Source: Mariprofundus aestuarium | GTDB taxonomy: Bacteria; Pseudomonadota; Zetaproteobacteria; Mariprofundales; Mariprofundaceae | Assembly: GCF_002795805.1 (NCBI RefSeq) | Contig: NZ_CP018799.1 | Coordinates: 1,915,001 to 1,979,000, forward strand | Length of the DNA stretch: 64,000 nt | Direction of reading: 5' to 3' | Shown: one piece after another, positions 36,750 to 45,638 of the stretch | Numbering within the stretch: position 1 is the stretch's first letter | Layout of the letters: every line of letters starts with the position of its first letter | Notes under the pieces: generated by a model | Told to the model about the DNA's origin: nothing | The model's input: only the letters and a program-made list of their open reading frames with translations | Databases searched by the model: none | Made by a program: the position numbers and the translations under genes

Positions 36750-36890
36750 TTAGATTCGCGTCACTCTACTTGCACACCCTATAGGAACATATTTTGAAAA
36801 GAAGTGAAGCTCAAATGATTCATCACCCTGCAATTTCTCAAGCTCCTTCGGGGTCATGCCTTCGGAAACGGGGACAGGCCTTGTAATCAT
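36750..36890 (-). CDS. Possible small protein upstream of relA
   Basis: A 46-codon ATG-initiated frame encoding a mixed, protein-like sequence (begins MITRPVPVSEGMTPKELEKL; ends PIGCASRVTRI). It has no strong ribosome-binding site and I recognise no family. It lies 33 bp before the relA start, in the same frame but separated by a stop. It may be a small gene, a leader peptide or the remnant of a larger gene. The remaining bases to 37084 show nothing recognisable. Confidence 0.35.
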   Translation of the reverse strand: MITRPVPVSEGMTPKELEKLQGDESFELHFFSKYVPIGCASRVTRI

Positions 36891-37084
36891 ACTTTAATTC
36901 TAGAAAGTGTCGAATTCCAAGACTTGGCCCCTTGGACTACCCCTGATTCTGTAGACACTATTTTACTTAAACTTAGTTATCTATGGTTTCGGCCTGAGTG
37001 TCCGGGTTTGCCCAGACTAATGGGATGCGCTCAATGAATGCTTGCGGCGGCAGTCTCATTAAATGGCACATTTTATGCTGCTAC

Positions 37085-37510
37085 ATGAGCATGAAAAAAC
37101 GCTACTATATACGGCATCCATCCAGCATCCCCATTGATGCCCAGCCTATCGACAAAAGCAGTGGCATTGACCATACATCCTTGGTCAATATCAGCGGGGG
37201 TGGTCTTGCCTTCCAGAGTCATACACTGCTACCTATCGGTAAAAAGGTCCGCATTCAGATTCCAAGCATGGATTGCTCCTTTCGTGCCACCGGACAAGTA
37301 GCCTGGATCAAAAAAGAAGCACAGGGATGTACGGTAGGCATTGTATTTACTGATAAGAGTGAAGCATTCCATGTCCGGATGATTGAACAGATCTGCCATA
37401 TCGAGTCATACAGGAAACAAAACATGAAAAAGGGAAGAAACATCTCCATTGAGAAGGCTACAAGCGAATGGATTGAACACTTCGCAGCTGATTTCCCGCA
37501 GTTGTATTAG
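37085..37510 (+). CDS. PilZ-domain protein
   Basis: About 141 aa from the ATG at 37085; the frame opens at 36998 without a start signal. The c-di-GMP-binding PilZ signature is visible: basic KKRYYIRHPSSIPIDA near the N-terminus (RxxxR-type motif) and LVNISGGGLAF (the DxSxxG-type motif with Asn in place of Asp), followed by beta strands (KVRIQIPSMDCSFRATGQVAWI). The C-terminal ~40 residues are charged and unassigned. It probably couples c-di-GMP to surface behaviour. Stand-alone gene. Confidence 0.75.
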   Translation: MSMKKRYYIRHPSSIPIDAQPIDKSSGIDHTSLVNISGGGLAFQSHTLLPIGKKVRIQIPSMDCSFRATGQVAWIKKEAQGCTVGIVFTDKSEAFHVRMIEQICHIESYRKQNMKKGRNISIEKATSEWIEHFAADFPQLY

Positions 37511-37643
37511 CCGCTGGAAAAGCAAGTTGATCGTGGCATGAGTATCTCCAGAGTGCTCAAGAATTACGCACTCTAACCAAGGCAACCATGTAGGTAATTG
37601 TATCGAGTGTCCGCTTCCGGCTGTCGGGTTAAACGGTCATTCG

Positions 37644-38714
37644 TTAAATCTGTTTTTCAGGTGAATCTGCCATCACCTGCGACTCGGGCTTAGCACCCTC
37701 TTTCACGATTCGGATATCTTCACCCAACAGCATGTCGATAAAGGTTTGGCGAGTCAGGTCTGATGAGTCGTGGAACTGATTGAAAGGTGTATGGCCCTGT
37801 TGATCAGCCAGATTCAACTCGATACCCCAGATCGGTTGCACTGAGGTTGGCAACATCGAATAGCGGGTGTCACCAAGTATTGGTCTCTCTCCAGGAAAGA
37901 GCGAGATGTAACCATGGGAAAAGAATTCGAAACGTTTGATATCTTCAGCCAGCACCGAATCTTCGATGATTTCCGGCAGGTCACTGAGCTCAAAACGTTT
38001 TACCGACTCCCCTGCATACTGCTTCTCTTCGCCGGGTAGTCCGGCTCGTATGGCATCCATATAAAAATAGCCGTCTGCCTCATAGATAGAACGCCACAGA
38101 ATCAGATTACCCATCGTCGGTTTTATCTCGATGCGCTCCACCGTGTGGCCGCGTGATTCGGCCAGCGCCATGGCCATGGCCTCCACACGTTCATGCTGGG
38201 AGAAACCGACCAGCAGATAAGAGATGGCAAAGCAGAGACCGAAAGCGGCATAACGCGGCGTGCGTTTCACAGCGGCAAAGGCAATTGCGGCAACCAGAGC
38301 CATAGAGAAGAGTGGATCAAGAATAGAGATGATGTTCCAGGAGATGCGTTGATCACTGAGCGGCCACAAGAGAGAGGTGCCATATGAGGTGCAGGCATCA
38401 ATCACACCTGAGGTAGCATATCCGACAATAGTGAAGAGCAGCAAGCGCCTGAATGACAGATGTTTTTTCACCACAGGCCACATCAGAGCCGCCGCCAGCA
38501 GGCCACCAAAGGGGATAAAAAATATTGAGTGGGTAAAGTGACGATGGAAGTCGAGTTGGAGCAGTGGATCAACTTCGGACTGGGTGAAAAGTGCGTCAAT
38601 ATCGGCAAGCAGTCCGGCCAGAAAACCGACCACCATAGCGATCCGCGTTTCATTATTTTTTGAAAAACTCTGCGCCAGCACAGCGCCGGCCAACCCCTGC
38701 GTCACAATATCCAT
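37644..38714 (-). CDS. Membrane-bound metal-dependent hydrolase, YdjM/DUF457 family
   Basis: 356 aa from the ATG at 38714. The N-terminal half matches the LexA-regulated YdjM/DUF457 membrane family: MDIVTQGLAGAVLAQSF, GLLADID with acidic residues, and DFHRHFTHSIFFIPFGG with clustered histidines, plus about five TM segments to residue ~190. The C-terminal ~170 residues are soluble and contain KPTMGNLILWRSIYEADGYFYMDAI, seen in longer family members. The enzymatic substrate is unknown. Divergent from ribF with an 87-bp gap. Confidence 0.75.
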   Translation of the reverse strand: MDIVTQGLAGAVLAQSFSKNNETRIAMVVGFLAGLLADIDALFTQSEVDPLLQLDFHRHFTHSIFFIPFGGLLAAALMWPVVKKHLSFRRLLLFTIVGYATSGVIDACTSYGTSLLWPLSDQRISWNIISILDPLFSMALVAAIAFAAVKRTPRYAAFGLCFAISYLLVGFSQHERVEAMAMALAESRGHTVERIEIKPTMGNLILWRSIYEADGYFYMDAIRAGLPGEEKQYAGESVKRFELSDLPEIIEDSVLAEDIKRFEFFSHGYISLFPGERPILGDTRYSMLPTSVQPIWGIELNLADQQGHTPFNQFHDSSDLTRQTFIDMLLGEDIRIVKEGAKPESQVMADSPEKQI

Positions 38715-38801
38715 GGCGCGGATCGTGCCTCCTTTGCCCGCCTCGCTCAAGCTTCAAGCCCTGTACTGTTCTATCCGCATCTGAATGGCTACCATGCGGC
38801 C

Positions 38802-39722
38802 ATGCAGATTTTTCACTCATGGGAAGAGGCTCAGGCTTCTGAAATTCGCGGTGGTGCCATTACCGTTGGCAACTTCGATGGCGTACACATGGGCCATGAA
38901 CAGGTACTGGCGGAAACACGCGGCCACGCGCTTAATGCAAGTGGACCGACCATCGTCGTTACCTTCGAGCCGCACCCGCGCGCCGTACTCTACCCTGAAG
39001 AAGCACCCCGCCGTTTGTGCCACCTGCAGGAGAAGCTGCAATACCTCGAATCTGAGGGGGTAGATGCAGTCCTGCTGCTGGAGTTTACCAAGGAGCTGGC
39101 AAGCTGGCCTGCCGAGAAATTCTCACGCACTCTGTTTGAAACATTCACATTCAACCATATCCATGTCGGCTACGATTTCGCTTTCGGCCGTGACCGTCAG
39201 GGCCATGTCGATGATCTGCGCAGGCTAGGCGATGAAGCAGGATTCACCGTTTCCGTAGCGGCAGCATTCGAGATGCTCGGTGGTGTTGTCTCCTCCTCGC
39301 GCATTCGCTCGGCGGTTGAAGCCGCCGACTTTGATCTTGCCAACAAACTGCTGGGCCGGGATTACTCGATTGCCGGCAAGGTACTGCATGGCGACAAACG
39401 TGGGCGTGAGATGAATTTCCCGACCGCCAATGTCGATGTCGCTGACCTGGCGCACCCTCCTGTCGGCATCTATGCCGTTCGTGCCAATACCTGTGACAAA
39501 GAGTGGAACGGAGCCGCTTATCTGGGTTATCGCCCCACCTTCAATGGCCGCACCCTGCTTCTGGAAACACATCTTCTGGATGACTCCCCCGACCTCTATG
39601 AGCAGTGCCTGAACGTAAAATTCATCAAGCGAATTCGCGAGGATCGCAAGTTCACCGGCCATACCGATCTGGCCGCCCAGATTGCCAGAGACTGCGATGA
39701 CGCAAGGGCTATCCTCACCTGA
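38802..39722 (+). CDS. ribF: Bifunctional riboflavin kinase/FAD synthetase
   Basis: 306 aa. N-terminal FMN adenylyltransferase: GNFDGVHMGHEQVL nucleotide-binding motif at 23-36, VTFEPHPRAVL, GYDFAFGRDRQG, and SSSRIRSAVEAAD. C-terminal riboflavin kinase: HGDKRGREMNFPTANV (the GxPTAN motif), GIYAVR, and LLETHLLDDSPDLYEQCLNVKFIKRIREDRKF. It makes FMN and FAD. The ribF-ileS order is widely conserved; here ileS follows after 197 bp. Confidence 0.95.
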   Translation: MQIFHSWEEAQASEIRGGAITVGNFDGVHMGHEQVLAETRGHALNASGPTIVVTFEPHPRAVLYPEEAPRRLCHLQEKLQYLESEGVDAVLLLEFTKELASWPAEKFSRTLFETFTFNHIHVGYDFAFGRDRQGHVDDLRRLGDEAGFTVSVAAAFEMLGGVVSSSRIRSAVEAADFDLANKLLGRDYSIAGKVLHGDKRGREMNFPTANVDVADLAHPPVGIYAVRANTCDKEWNGAAYLGYRPTFNGRTLLLETHLLDDSPDLYEQCLNVKFIKRIREDRKFTGHTDLAAQIARDCDDARAILT

Positions 39723-39919
39723 TCAACTCCAACCTAGTTCACTGACCTGCTGCGCAAACGTCACATAAAGTTCCACCTGCTCCCCCTGCAGCAGATAGCT
39801 TCACTGTGCATAACAGAGTTGCCATGACTTTTTACAGGCATTCAATTCAGATCAATGAGACAAAAGCTTTTGTTTTGCCTATCATGCGCACCCTTTGAAG
39901 CAATGTAATGGAGCTAGAT

Positions 39920-42706
39920 GTGGCCAACGATAACCAGACGCAAGAATCATTCGATTACCGACCGACCGTTTTTCTGCCGAAAACCGATTTCCCCATGCGT
40001 GGCAACCTGCCACAGAACGAGCCGAAACGGCTGGCTTACTGGGAAGCTGAAGACATTTACGCCAAGCTTCGCGAAACCCGCAAGGATTCACCAAAATTCT
40101 ACCTGCATGATGGCCCTCCTTACGCCAACGGCAGCATTCATATTGGCCACGCACTGAACAAGGTGCTTAAAGATATCGTTGTCCGCTCACGCACCATGAT
40201 GGGATTTGATGCCCCTTACGTGCCGGGCTGGGACTGCCATGGCCTGCCGATTGAGCTGAAGGTAGAAGAGAAATTTAAAAAGAAGAAGCGTAAGAAAGAG
40301 GATATCACTGATTCTGAATTCCGTGCCGAGTGCCGCGAATACGCCAAAGGACAGATCGATATACAGCGCGAAGAGTTCAAACGCCTTGGTGTCATCGGTG
40401 ACTGGGAAAATCCCTACATCACCATGGATTACAATTTTGAAGCCAATACCGTGCGCGAGATCGGCCGTTTCCTCTCCAATGGAGGCCTCTACAAGGGTGC
40501 CAAGCCGGTCCACTGGTGTGTTTCCTGTGCAACTGCGCTGGCAGAAGCTGAAGTGGAGTACGAAGACCACACCTCACACTCAATCTATGTGAAATTCCCG
40601 GCCATGGATGATCTCACCGACATTGCACCGGAACTGACCGGTGATGTCTCGATCGTTATCTGGACCACCACACCGTGGACGATACCTGCCAACCTTGCCG
40701 TATCTGTGGGACCGTCCATTGAATATTCAGCGGTAAGAATCACCGACTGCGGTAAGAACAGTAACCTTAAGGTTGGTGAAATCCTGATTCTCGCTGAGGA
40801 TCTGCGTGAAGGTGTCATGCAGCAGATTGGCGCTGCTGGCGAAAGCATCACCCGCTTCAACGGCGAATCTCTCGACAAGCGCAAGTTCTCCCACCCTTAT
40901 CTGGAGCAGGAAGCCCCGATCCTTGTCGGTGATCATGTCACGCTTGAGGCCGGTACAGGAAGCGTTCATACCGCGCCTGGCCATGGCCAGGAAGATTACG
41001 AAATTGGGCTGAAATACGGTCTCAAACCCTTCAACCCTGTGGGCGATACCGGCATCTTTGATGAAGCCACGCCGGTAGTTGCCGGCCGCCACGTTTATCA
41101 GGCCAACTCCATTGTCATCGAGCACCTGCTTGCTTGTGGCGCCCTGCTGGAAACCAGCGAAGTTCGCCACTCCTACCCGCACTGCTGGCGCTGCCACAAA
41201 CCTCTGATTTTCCGCGCCACGCCGCAGTGGTTTATCTCCATGGATGCCAATGATCTGCGCAACAAGGCACTTAAAGAGATCAGCAAAACGAAATGGATGC
41301 CTGATTGGGGTGAAAACCGCATCCGCGCCATGGTCGAACAGCGACCTGACTGGTGCGTGTCGCGCCAGCGCAACTGGGGCGTACCGATCACAGCCATTCG
41401 TTGCAGTGGTTGCGAATCCCATAAGGTTACCACAGCAGATGTACTTGAAGGCATTGCCCTGCAGGTAGAGCAAAGCGGTGCCGATGTCTGGTTTGCTAAG
41501 GATGTTTCGGCATTCCTCCCCGAGGCTGCATCATGCCCGGATTGTGGTGGCACGGAGTTTGAGAAAGAGGTCGATATTCTCGACGTCTGGTTCGATTCAG
41601 GCAGCACCCATGCCTGCGTGTTAGAGCAACGCGATGAGCTCGAAAGCCCTGCAGATCTCTATCTGGAGGGAAGCGATCAGCATCGCGGCTGGTTCCAGTC
41701 TTCACTGCTTGAGAGCGTCGGCACCCGTGGTGTCGCTCCGTTCAAGGGCGTACTGACCCACGGTTTTGTTGTTGATAAAAATGGCAACAAGATGTCCAAG
41801 TCGAAAGGGAATGTGGTCGCACCGCAGAAGATCATCCAGCAGATGGGGGCAGATATCCTGCGCATGTGGATTGCATCCAGTGATTACTCGGCCGATATCC
41901 GCATCTCCGATGAGATCTTAAAACAGCTGGCAGAATCTTACCGTCGAATCCGCAATACCGTGCGTTTCCTGCTTGGTAATATCGATGGTTTTGATCCGGC
42001 AACCGACAGCGTTCCTGTGAATGAGCGCCTGCCACTGGATCAGTGGGCATCCCACCGCCTCTCCGTGCTTTCCCGCACTGTTGATGATGCCTATGAGAAC
42101 TATCAGTTCCACCGAATCCATCAGGAGATACACAACTTCTGCTCGGTCGATCTTGGTGGCTTCTACCTTGATGTCATCAAGGATCGCCTCTACTGCGATG
42201 ATGTCGGTTCAGCTCGTCGCGCATCGGCCCGTGCCACACTCTACGATCTGGCCGATACGCTCATTCGCCTGATTGCTCCGATACTGCCATTCACGGCCGA
42301 AGAGACATGGGAGTTCCTGCCCGGTTCTGCATCTGACTCGATTCATATGCACCGCTTCCATCCGGTTGCCGATATCAAAATAGATGAAGCTGCATGGGAT
42401 ACTTTCTTCGCGATTCGTGAGCAGTTGAATTCTGCGCTGGACCTAGCCAAGAAGGATAAGGTTGTAGGCTCATCAATTGCTGCAACGGTGACCGTTCCGA
42501 ACCTGGATCATTCGTTTGCCGAATCAATCGGTGAAACTTACGAACAGCTGTTCATCGTCGCAAAGGTAGAAGATGGCCAAAACCTGTCGGTGCGGGCTGC
42601 TGAAGGGGTGAAATGCCCTCGCTGCTGGAACTTTGGTGAGCCGGCAGAACCAGAGCATGAGACTCACAGTGAGCTCTGCCCACGCTGTTTTGAGGCCGTC
42701 GTTTAA
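39920..42706 (+). CDS. ileS: Isoleucyl-tRNA synthetase
   Basis: 928 aa from a GTG at 39920 with GGAG six bases upstream; the ATG at 39908 gives 932 aa but lacks a ribosome site. Class I synthetase: HIGH at residues 74-77, KMSKS near residue 624, WTTTPWTIPANLA in the editing (CP1) domain, and a C-terminal zinc ribbon (CPRCWNFGE ... CPRCFEAVV). This is the bacterial form with the C-terminal zinc site. The usual downstream lspA is absent; a bidirectional terminator and a convergent cytochrome gene follow. Confidence 0.95.
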   Translation: MANDNQTQESFDYRPTVFLPKTDFPMRGNLPQNEPKRLAYWEAEDIYAKLRETRKDSPKFYLHDGPPYANGSIHIGHALNKVLKDIVVRSRTMMGFDAPYVPGWDCHGLPIELKVEEKFKKKKRKKEDITDSEFRAECREYAKGQIDIQREEFKRLGVIGDWENPYITMDYNFEANTVREIGRFLSNGGLYKGAKPVHWCVSCATALAEAEVEYEDHTSHSIYVKFPAMDDLTDIAPELTGDVSIVIWTTTPWTIPANLAVSVGPSIEYSAVRITDCGKNSNLKVGEILILAEDLREGVMQQIGAAGESITRFNGESLDKRKFSHPYLEQEAPILVGDHVTLEAGTGSVHTAPGHGQEDYEIGLKYGLKPFNPVGDTGIFDEATPVVAGRHVYQANSIVIEHLLACGALLETSEVRHSYPHCWRCHKPLIFRATPQWFISMDANDLRNKALKEISKTKWMPDWGENRIRAMVEQRPDWCVSRQRNWGVPITAIRCSGCESHKVTTADVLEGIALQVEQSGADVWFAKDVSAFLPEAASCPDCGGTEFEKEVDILDVWFDSGSTHACVLEQRDELESPADLYLEGSDQHRGWFQSSLLESVGTRGVAPFKGVLTHGFVVDKNGNKMSKSKGNVVAPQKIIQQMGADILRMWIASSDYSADIRISDEILKQLAESYRRIRNTVRFLLGNIDGFDPATDSVPVNERLPLDQWASHRLSVLSRTVDDAYENYQFHRIHQEIHNFCSVDLGGFYLDVIKDRLYCDDVGSARRASARATLYDLADTLIRLIAPILPFTAEETWEFLPGSASDSIHMHRFHPVADIKIDEAAWDTFFAIREQLNSALDLAKKDKVVGSSIAATVTVPNLDHSFAESIGETYEQLFIVAKVEDGQNLSVRAAEGVKCPRCWNFGEPAEPEHETHSELCPRCFEAVV

Positions 42707-42735
42707 ATTCAAGCCTCTCTCTCTTTCAGCAAAGC

Positions 42736-42767
42736 AAAAAAAAGGCCCCGCTATGCGGGGCCTTTTT
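42736..42767. terminator. Bidirectional terminator between ileS and cytochrome b
   Basis: GGCCCCGC/GCGGGGCC stem around a TAT loop, flanked by A-runs on the left and T-runs on the right. It therefore works for ileS on the plus strand and for the cytochrome gene on the minus strand. Confidence 0.92.
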
Positions 42768-42792
42768 ATTTATAGGTAGAGAAGCTCAGACC

Positions 42793-43524
42793 TTACAGAT
42801 CTTCCGGCTCTCTGTTCAATGTCTTCTTACCTGAGAACATCGCAGAAACCAGTCCGCCGCCTTCTTTAATCTCGGTACGTGCCACCACGAAAACATGCAG
42901 CACAATCAGAAACATCAGGAAATAGGATGTGTAGATATGCACAGAACCGAACGGCCCTTTGAATGCACTCAGCTCTTTGGCTTTAACAGCATCTGTACCT
43001 GTTTTGTCATACGGCTTGATCGTTGCAGGATCAACTCCTTCTGCTGCGATCTGTGCGGCAAACGTTGAGCCGAATGGCGGATAGTAGATATCGGTACCTG
43101 CGCGAACCAGGCCAGTAACAGCCATTACAGAAAGCGTAATCATGATCACCGACACCGCAAGTCGACCTAGCGGATTATGCCCCACATACTGCTTCGGCTC
43201 ACCGGATTTGATGCTAACCAGATATGACTTTAACTCAGCAACATACCCCTTAGCTGGAAAAATATTCGTCCAGCGCGAGTAACGGCCACCAACAAAGCCC
43301 CAGACAATTCGCACCACCAGATTCAACACAAAAACATAACCGATCAGCACGTGAATCGTTTTAAGCGTGATCTTCGCTTCAAGACTGGTGATACCCATAT
43401 CCTTTTTGAACAGCATCATCAGGCCCATAAAAATCAACAGGATTACGGTGGTGAAATTCACCCAGTGGAAGATACGCGTAGGTGCATCCCATGCCTTGTA
43501 TGCCTTCAAAATGTTCTCTTTCAA
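42793..43524 (-). CDS. Cytochrome b561-family membrane protein
   Basis: 243 aa from TTG with AAGGAG six bases upstream. Four or five TM helices with the heme-ligand histidines expected of Ni/Fe-hydrogenase-type b cytochromes: TRIFHWVNF in helix 1, LKTIHVLIGYVF in helix 2, and SVHIYTSYFLMFLIVLHVFVV near the C-terminus. A ~45-residue periplasmic loop (YYPPFGSTFAAQ...) precedes the last helices. It would move electrons between a periplasmic partner and the quinone pool. The partner is not encoded nearby, so substrate is unknown. Confidence 0.8.
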   Translation of the reverse strand: MKENILKAYKAWDAPTRIFHWVNFTTVILLIFMGLMMLFKKDMGITSLEAKITLKTIHVLIGYVFVLNLVVRIVWGFVGGRYSRWTNIFPAKGYVAELKSYLVSIKSGEPKQYVGHNPLGRLAVSVIMITLSVMAVTGLVRAGTDIYYPPFGSTFAAQIAAEGVDPATIKPYDKTGTDAVKAKELSAFKGPFGSVHIYTSYFLMFLIVLHVFVVARTEIKEGGGLVSAMFSGKKTLNREPEDL

Positions 43525-43584
43525 GTCAAACTCCTTATCCCATCTTTCATGGGCATATCCTCTCAGAACTTATTACTTCACGAA

Positions 43585-43616
43585 ATAGCCCTCCTCCCAT
43601 ACGGGAGAAGGGCTAT
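43585..43616. terminator. Strong hairpin downstream of the FKBP gene
   Basis: ATAGCCCT/AGGGCTAT with an inner CTCCC/GGGAG stem and an ATAC loop, interrupted by one mismatch. It sits between the FKBP stop and the cytochrome b start. Only three T follow on the minus strand, so it may be a terminator, an mRNA-stabilising hairpin or a regulatory site. Confidence 0.45.
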
Positions 43617-43668
43617 CGACTCTAACTAAAAACATGACAAAAAGATGAACGCATCGCATTCACTGAGC

Positions 43669-44445
43669 TTATTTTGCAGCTTCAGCCTGTGCCGCCTCTG
43701 CTACTGCAGCGGCTTTAGCTGCGGCTTCTGCCTCAGCCTTCTCATCCACGATGGCGAGAAGTTCAACCTCGAAAACAAGTACGCTGTTGGGACCGATCTG
43801 GGCACCTGCAGCACGGTCACCATAGGCCAGCTCTGGTGGCAGAACAAACCTGTATTTGGAACCGACATTCATCAACTGAACACCCTCCTGCCAGCCAGGA
43901 ATCACGCCAGCCAGAGGAAAACTGATCGGCTCGCCACGGGTGATGGAGGAGTCAAACTCAGTCCCATCGATCAAGGTCCCCTTGTAGTGGACAGTTACCT
44001 TATCATTCAGGGTCGGCTTGGCACCCTCGCCCTGAAGGATCGCCTGATAATGCAAACCGCTCTCTGTTACGGTCACACCCTCTTTCTTGGCATGCTCGGC
44101 TAGGTAGGCATCACCTTCTGCTTTATTCTTTTCACCAGCCGCCTTCAGCGCGGCAGCTTTAACCTCAGCCTGCTTCACAAAATATGCCTGTTTTACTTTA
44201 TTGGCATCTTCCTGGGTCAACTTGGTGTCGACTCCATCAAGGCGGTCATTGATCGCTGCCGTCATCACAGCACGATCAAGCTCGGTTCCCAGCGTTTTCA
44301 GCGACATGCCGATATCCATACCGATGGCATAGCTCAGCTTTGCATTTTCGCTATCGAGACTTACTGCCGGCGCCTTTTTCTCTTCTGCCTGCTGGCCACA
44401 TGCAGCCAGCATTGCCACACAGGCAAGCACAACTATTTTCTTCAT
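43669..44445 (-). CDS. FKBP-type peptidyl-prolyl isomerase lipoprotein (Mip/FkpA-like)
   Basis: 258 aa from the ATG at 44445 with AAGGAG upstream. Lipoprotein signal with lipobox LAAC (Cys16). N-terminal FKBP_N dimerisation region (LSYAIGMDIGMSLKTLGTELDRAVMTAAINDRL), a connecting helix, then a complete FKBP domain (GEGAKPTLNDKVTVHYKGTLIDGTEFDSSITRGEPISFPL, VIPGWQEGVQLM, YGDRAAGAQIGPNSVLVFEVELL). The last ~25 residues are Ala/Glu-rich. It catalyses proline isomerisation in envelope proteins. It lies 86 bp downstream of a paralogue lacking the isomerase domain. Confidence 0.92.
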   Translation of the reverse strand: MKKIVVLACVAMLAACGQQAEEKKAPAVSLDSENAKLSYAIGMDIGMSLKTLGTELDRAVMTAAINDRLDGVDTKLTQEDANKVKQAYFVKQAEVKAAALKAAGEKNKAEGDAYLAEHAKKEGVTVTESGLHYQAILQGEGAKPTLNDKVTVHYKGTLIDGTEFDSSITRGEPISFPLAGVIPGWQEGVQLMNVGSKYRFVLPPELAYGDRAAGAQIGPNSVLVFEVELLAIVDEKAEAEAAAKAAAVAEAAQAEAAK

Positions 44446-44531
44446 CCTATTACTCCTTAAATTCATTCAGCGTAAGAAACTCTGTTTGGGAGAGTGGCCA
44501 TCGTTGATCATTAACCGCTCCAAAATGGTGA

Positions 44532-45512
44532 TTATTGCGCGACTTCAGCAGGCGCTACCGTTGCAGGAGCTGCAGCGGCCTTCTCAGCAGCGGCCTTCTC
44601 AGCGGCAGCCTTATCAGCGGCAGCCTTATCAGCGGCAGCCTTTTCAGCAGCGGCAGCCTTCTCAGCAGCAACCTTGTCAGCGGCGGCCTTCTCAGCAGCA
44701 GCTTTCTCAGCAGCAGCTTTCTCAGCAGCAGCCTTCTCAGCAGCAGCCTTCTCAGCAGCAACCTTGTCAGCGGCGGCCTTCTCAGCAGCAGCTTTCTCAG
44801 CAGCAGCTTTCTCAGCAGCAGCCTTCTCAGCAGCAGCCTTCTCAGCAGCAGCCTTCTCAGCGGCAGCTTTCTCAGCAGCAGCCTTTTCAGCAGCGGCAGC
44901 CTTTTCAGCAGCGGCAGCCTTCTCAGCAGCAGCCTTCTCAGCAGCAGCCTTCTCAGCAGCAGCCTTCTCAGCGGCGGCCTTCTCAGCGGCAGCTTTCTCA
45001 GCAGCAGCCTTTTCAGCAGCGGCTTTCTCAGCGGCAGCCTTCTCAGCGGCAGCCTTCTCAGCGGCAGCCTTCTCAGCGGCAGCCTTCTCAGCGGCAGCCT
45101 TCTCAGCGGCAGCCTTCTCAGCGGCAGCCTTCTCAGCGGCAGCCTTCTCAGCAGCAGCCTTCTCAGCGGCAGCCTTCTCAGCGGCAGCCTTCTCAGCAGC
45201 AGCTCGCTTCATCGCCTGATCAATCAGGTATTCCTGCTTGATAGTTTCCGCCTCTTCCTGAGTCAGCTTGCTCTTTTTACCCGCCAGACGATCAGCAATT
45301 GCTGCCGCCACGGCTTTGCTGTCAATTTCAACATCCAGCTGTTCCAGTGAGCTACTGATATCAATGCCAATTGCATAACTGAATCGCGACTTATCACTAT
45401 CCAGTGACAGAACCTCAGGTGCAGGGGTCACAGGTGCCGCCTTCTTCTGCTCCACAGGCTGACTGCAGCCAGCCAGTATCACTACGCAGGCCATGATAAA
45501 GATTTTTTTCAT
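44532..45512 (-). CDS. FKBP_N-derived lipoprotein with AAAEK repeat tail
   Basis: 326 aa from the ATG at 45512. Lipobox LAGC (Cys16). Residues ~35-100 align with the FKBP_N region of the adjacent isomerase: [58 protein letters not shown]. After that point, where the paralogue has its connecting helix and FKBP domain, there are ~220 residues of AAAEK pentads and the gene ends ([12 protein letters not shown]). No isomerase residues remain. Probably an outer-membrane-anchored periplasmic helix or spacer; function unknown. It looks like a duplicate of the FKBP gene that acquired the repeat. Confidence 0.85.
   Translation of the reverse strand: MKKIFIMACVVILAGCSQPVEQKKAAPVTPAPEVLSLDSDKSRFSYAIGIDISSSLEQLDVEIDSKAVAAAIADRLAGKKSKLTQEEAETIKQEYLIDQAMKRAAAEKAAAEKAAAEKAAAEKAAAEKAAAEKAAAEKAAAEKAAAEKAAAEKAAAEKAAAEKAAAEKAAAEKAAAEKAAAEKAAAEKAAAEKAAAEKAAAAEKAAAAEKAAAEKAAAEKAAAEKAAAEKAAAEKAAAEKAAAEKAAADKVAAEKAAAEKAAAEKAAAEKAAAEKAAADKVAAEKAAAAEKAAADKAAADKAAAEKAAAEKAAAAPATVAPAEVAQ
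44563..45206. repeat. 15-bp AAAEK-encoding repeat array (second locus)
   Basis: About 43 units of the same 15-bp word seen at 27.5-28.8 kb (CTCAGCAGCAGCCTT on the plus strand), in the same orientation. Some stretches are near-perfect copies of one another, e.g. the run CTCAGCGGCAGCCTT repeated at 45040-45190. [10 protein letters not shown] variants occur at regular distances, indicating block duplication. Confidence 0.9.
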
Positions 45513-45638
45513 GGTTTCGTTCCCCTCTCGAAAAAACTGAGTATCAATATTCAAGTTCATACTTTAGCTCATAAGCGAGAATGTGCAATTCCAAAGCACC
45601 TCAGGCCTTTCACTACGTCACACCCCAGAGGGCAACAA

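Noticed and set aside
39723-39919. Possible T-box or other riboswitch upstream of ileS
   Set aside because: No T-box specifier, antiterminator or conserved core could be recognised; only a weak GAGACA-N17-TATCAT promoter-like pair was seen.
44535-45350. Plus-strand frames opposite the AAAEK lipoprotein (up to 271 codons)
   Set aside because: Same cause: repeat-driven open frames reading Ser/Leu/Gly or Gln/Pro/Ser pentads, antisense to a gene with lipobox and ribosome site.
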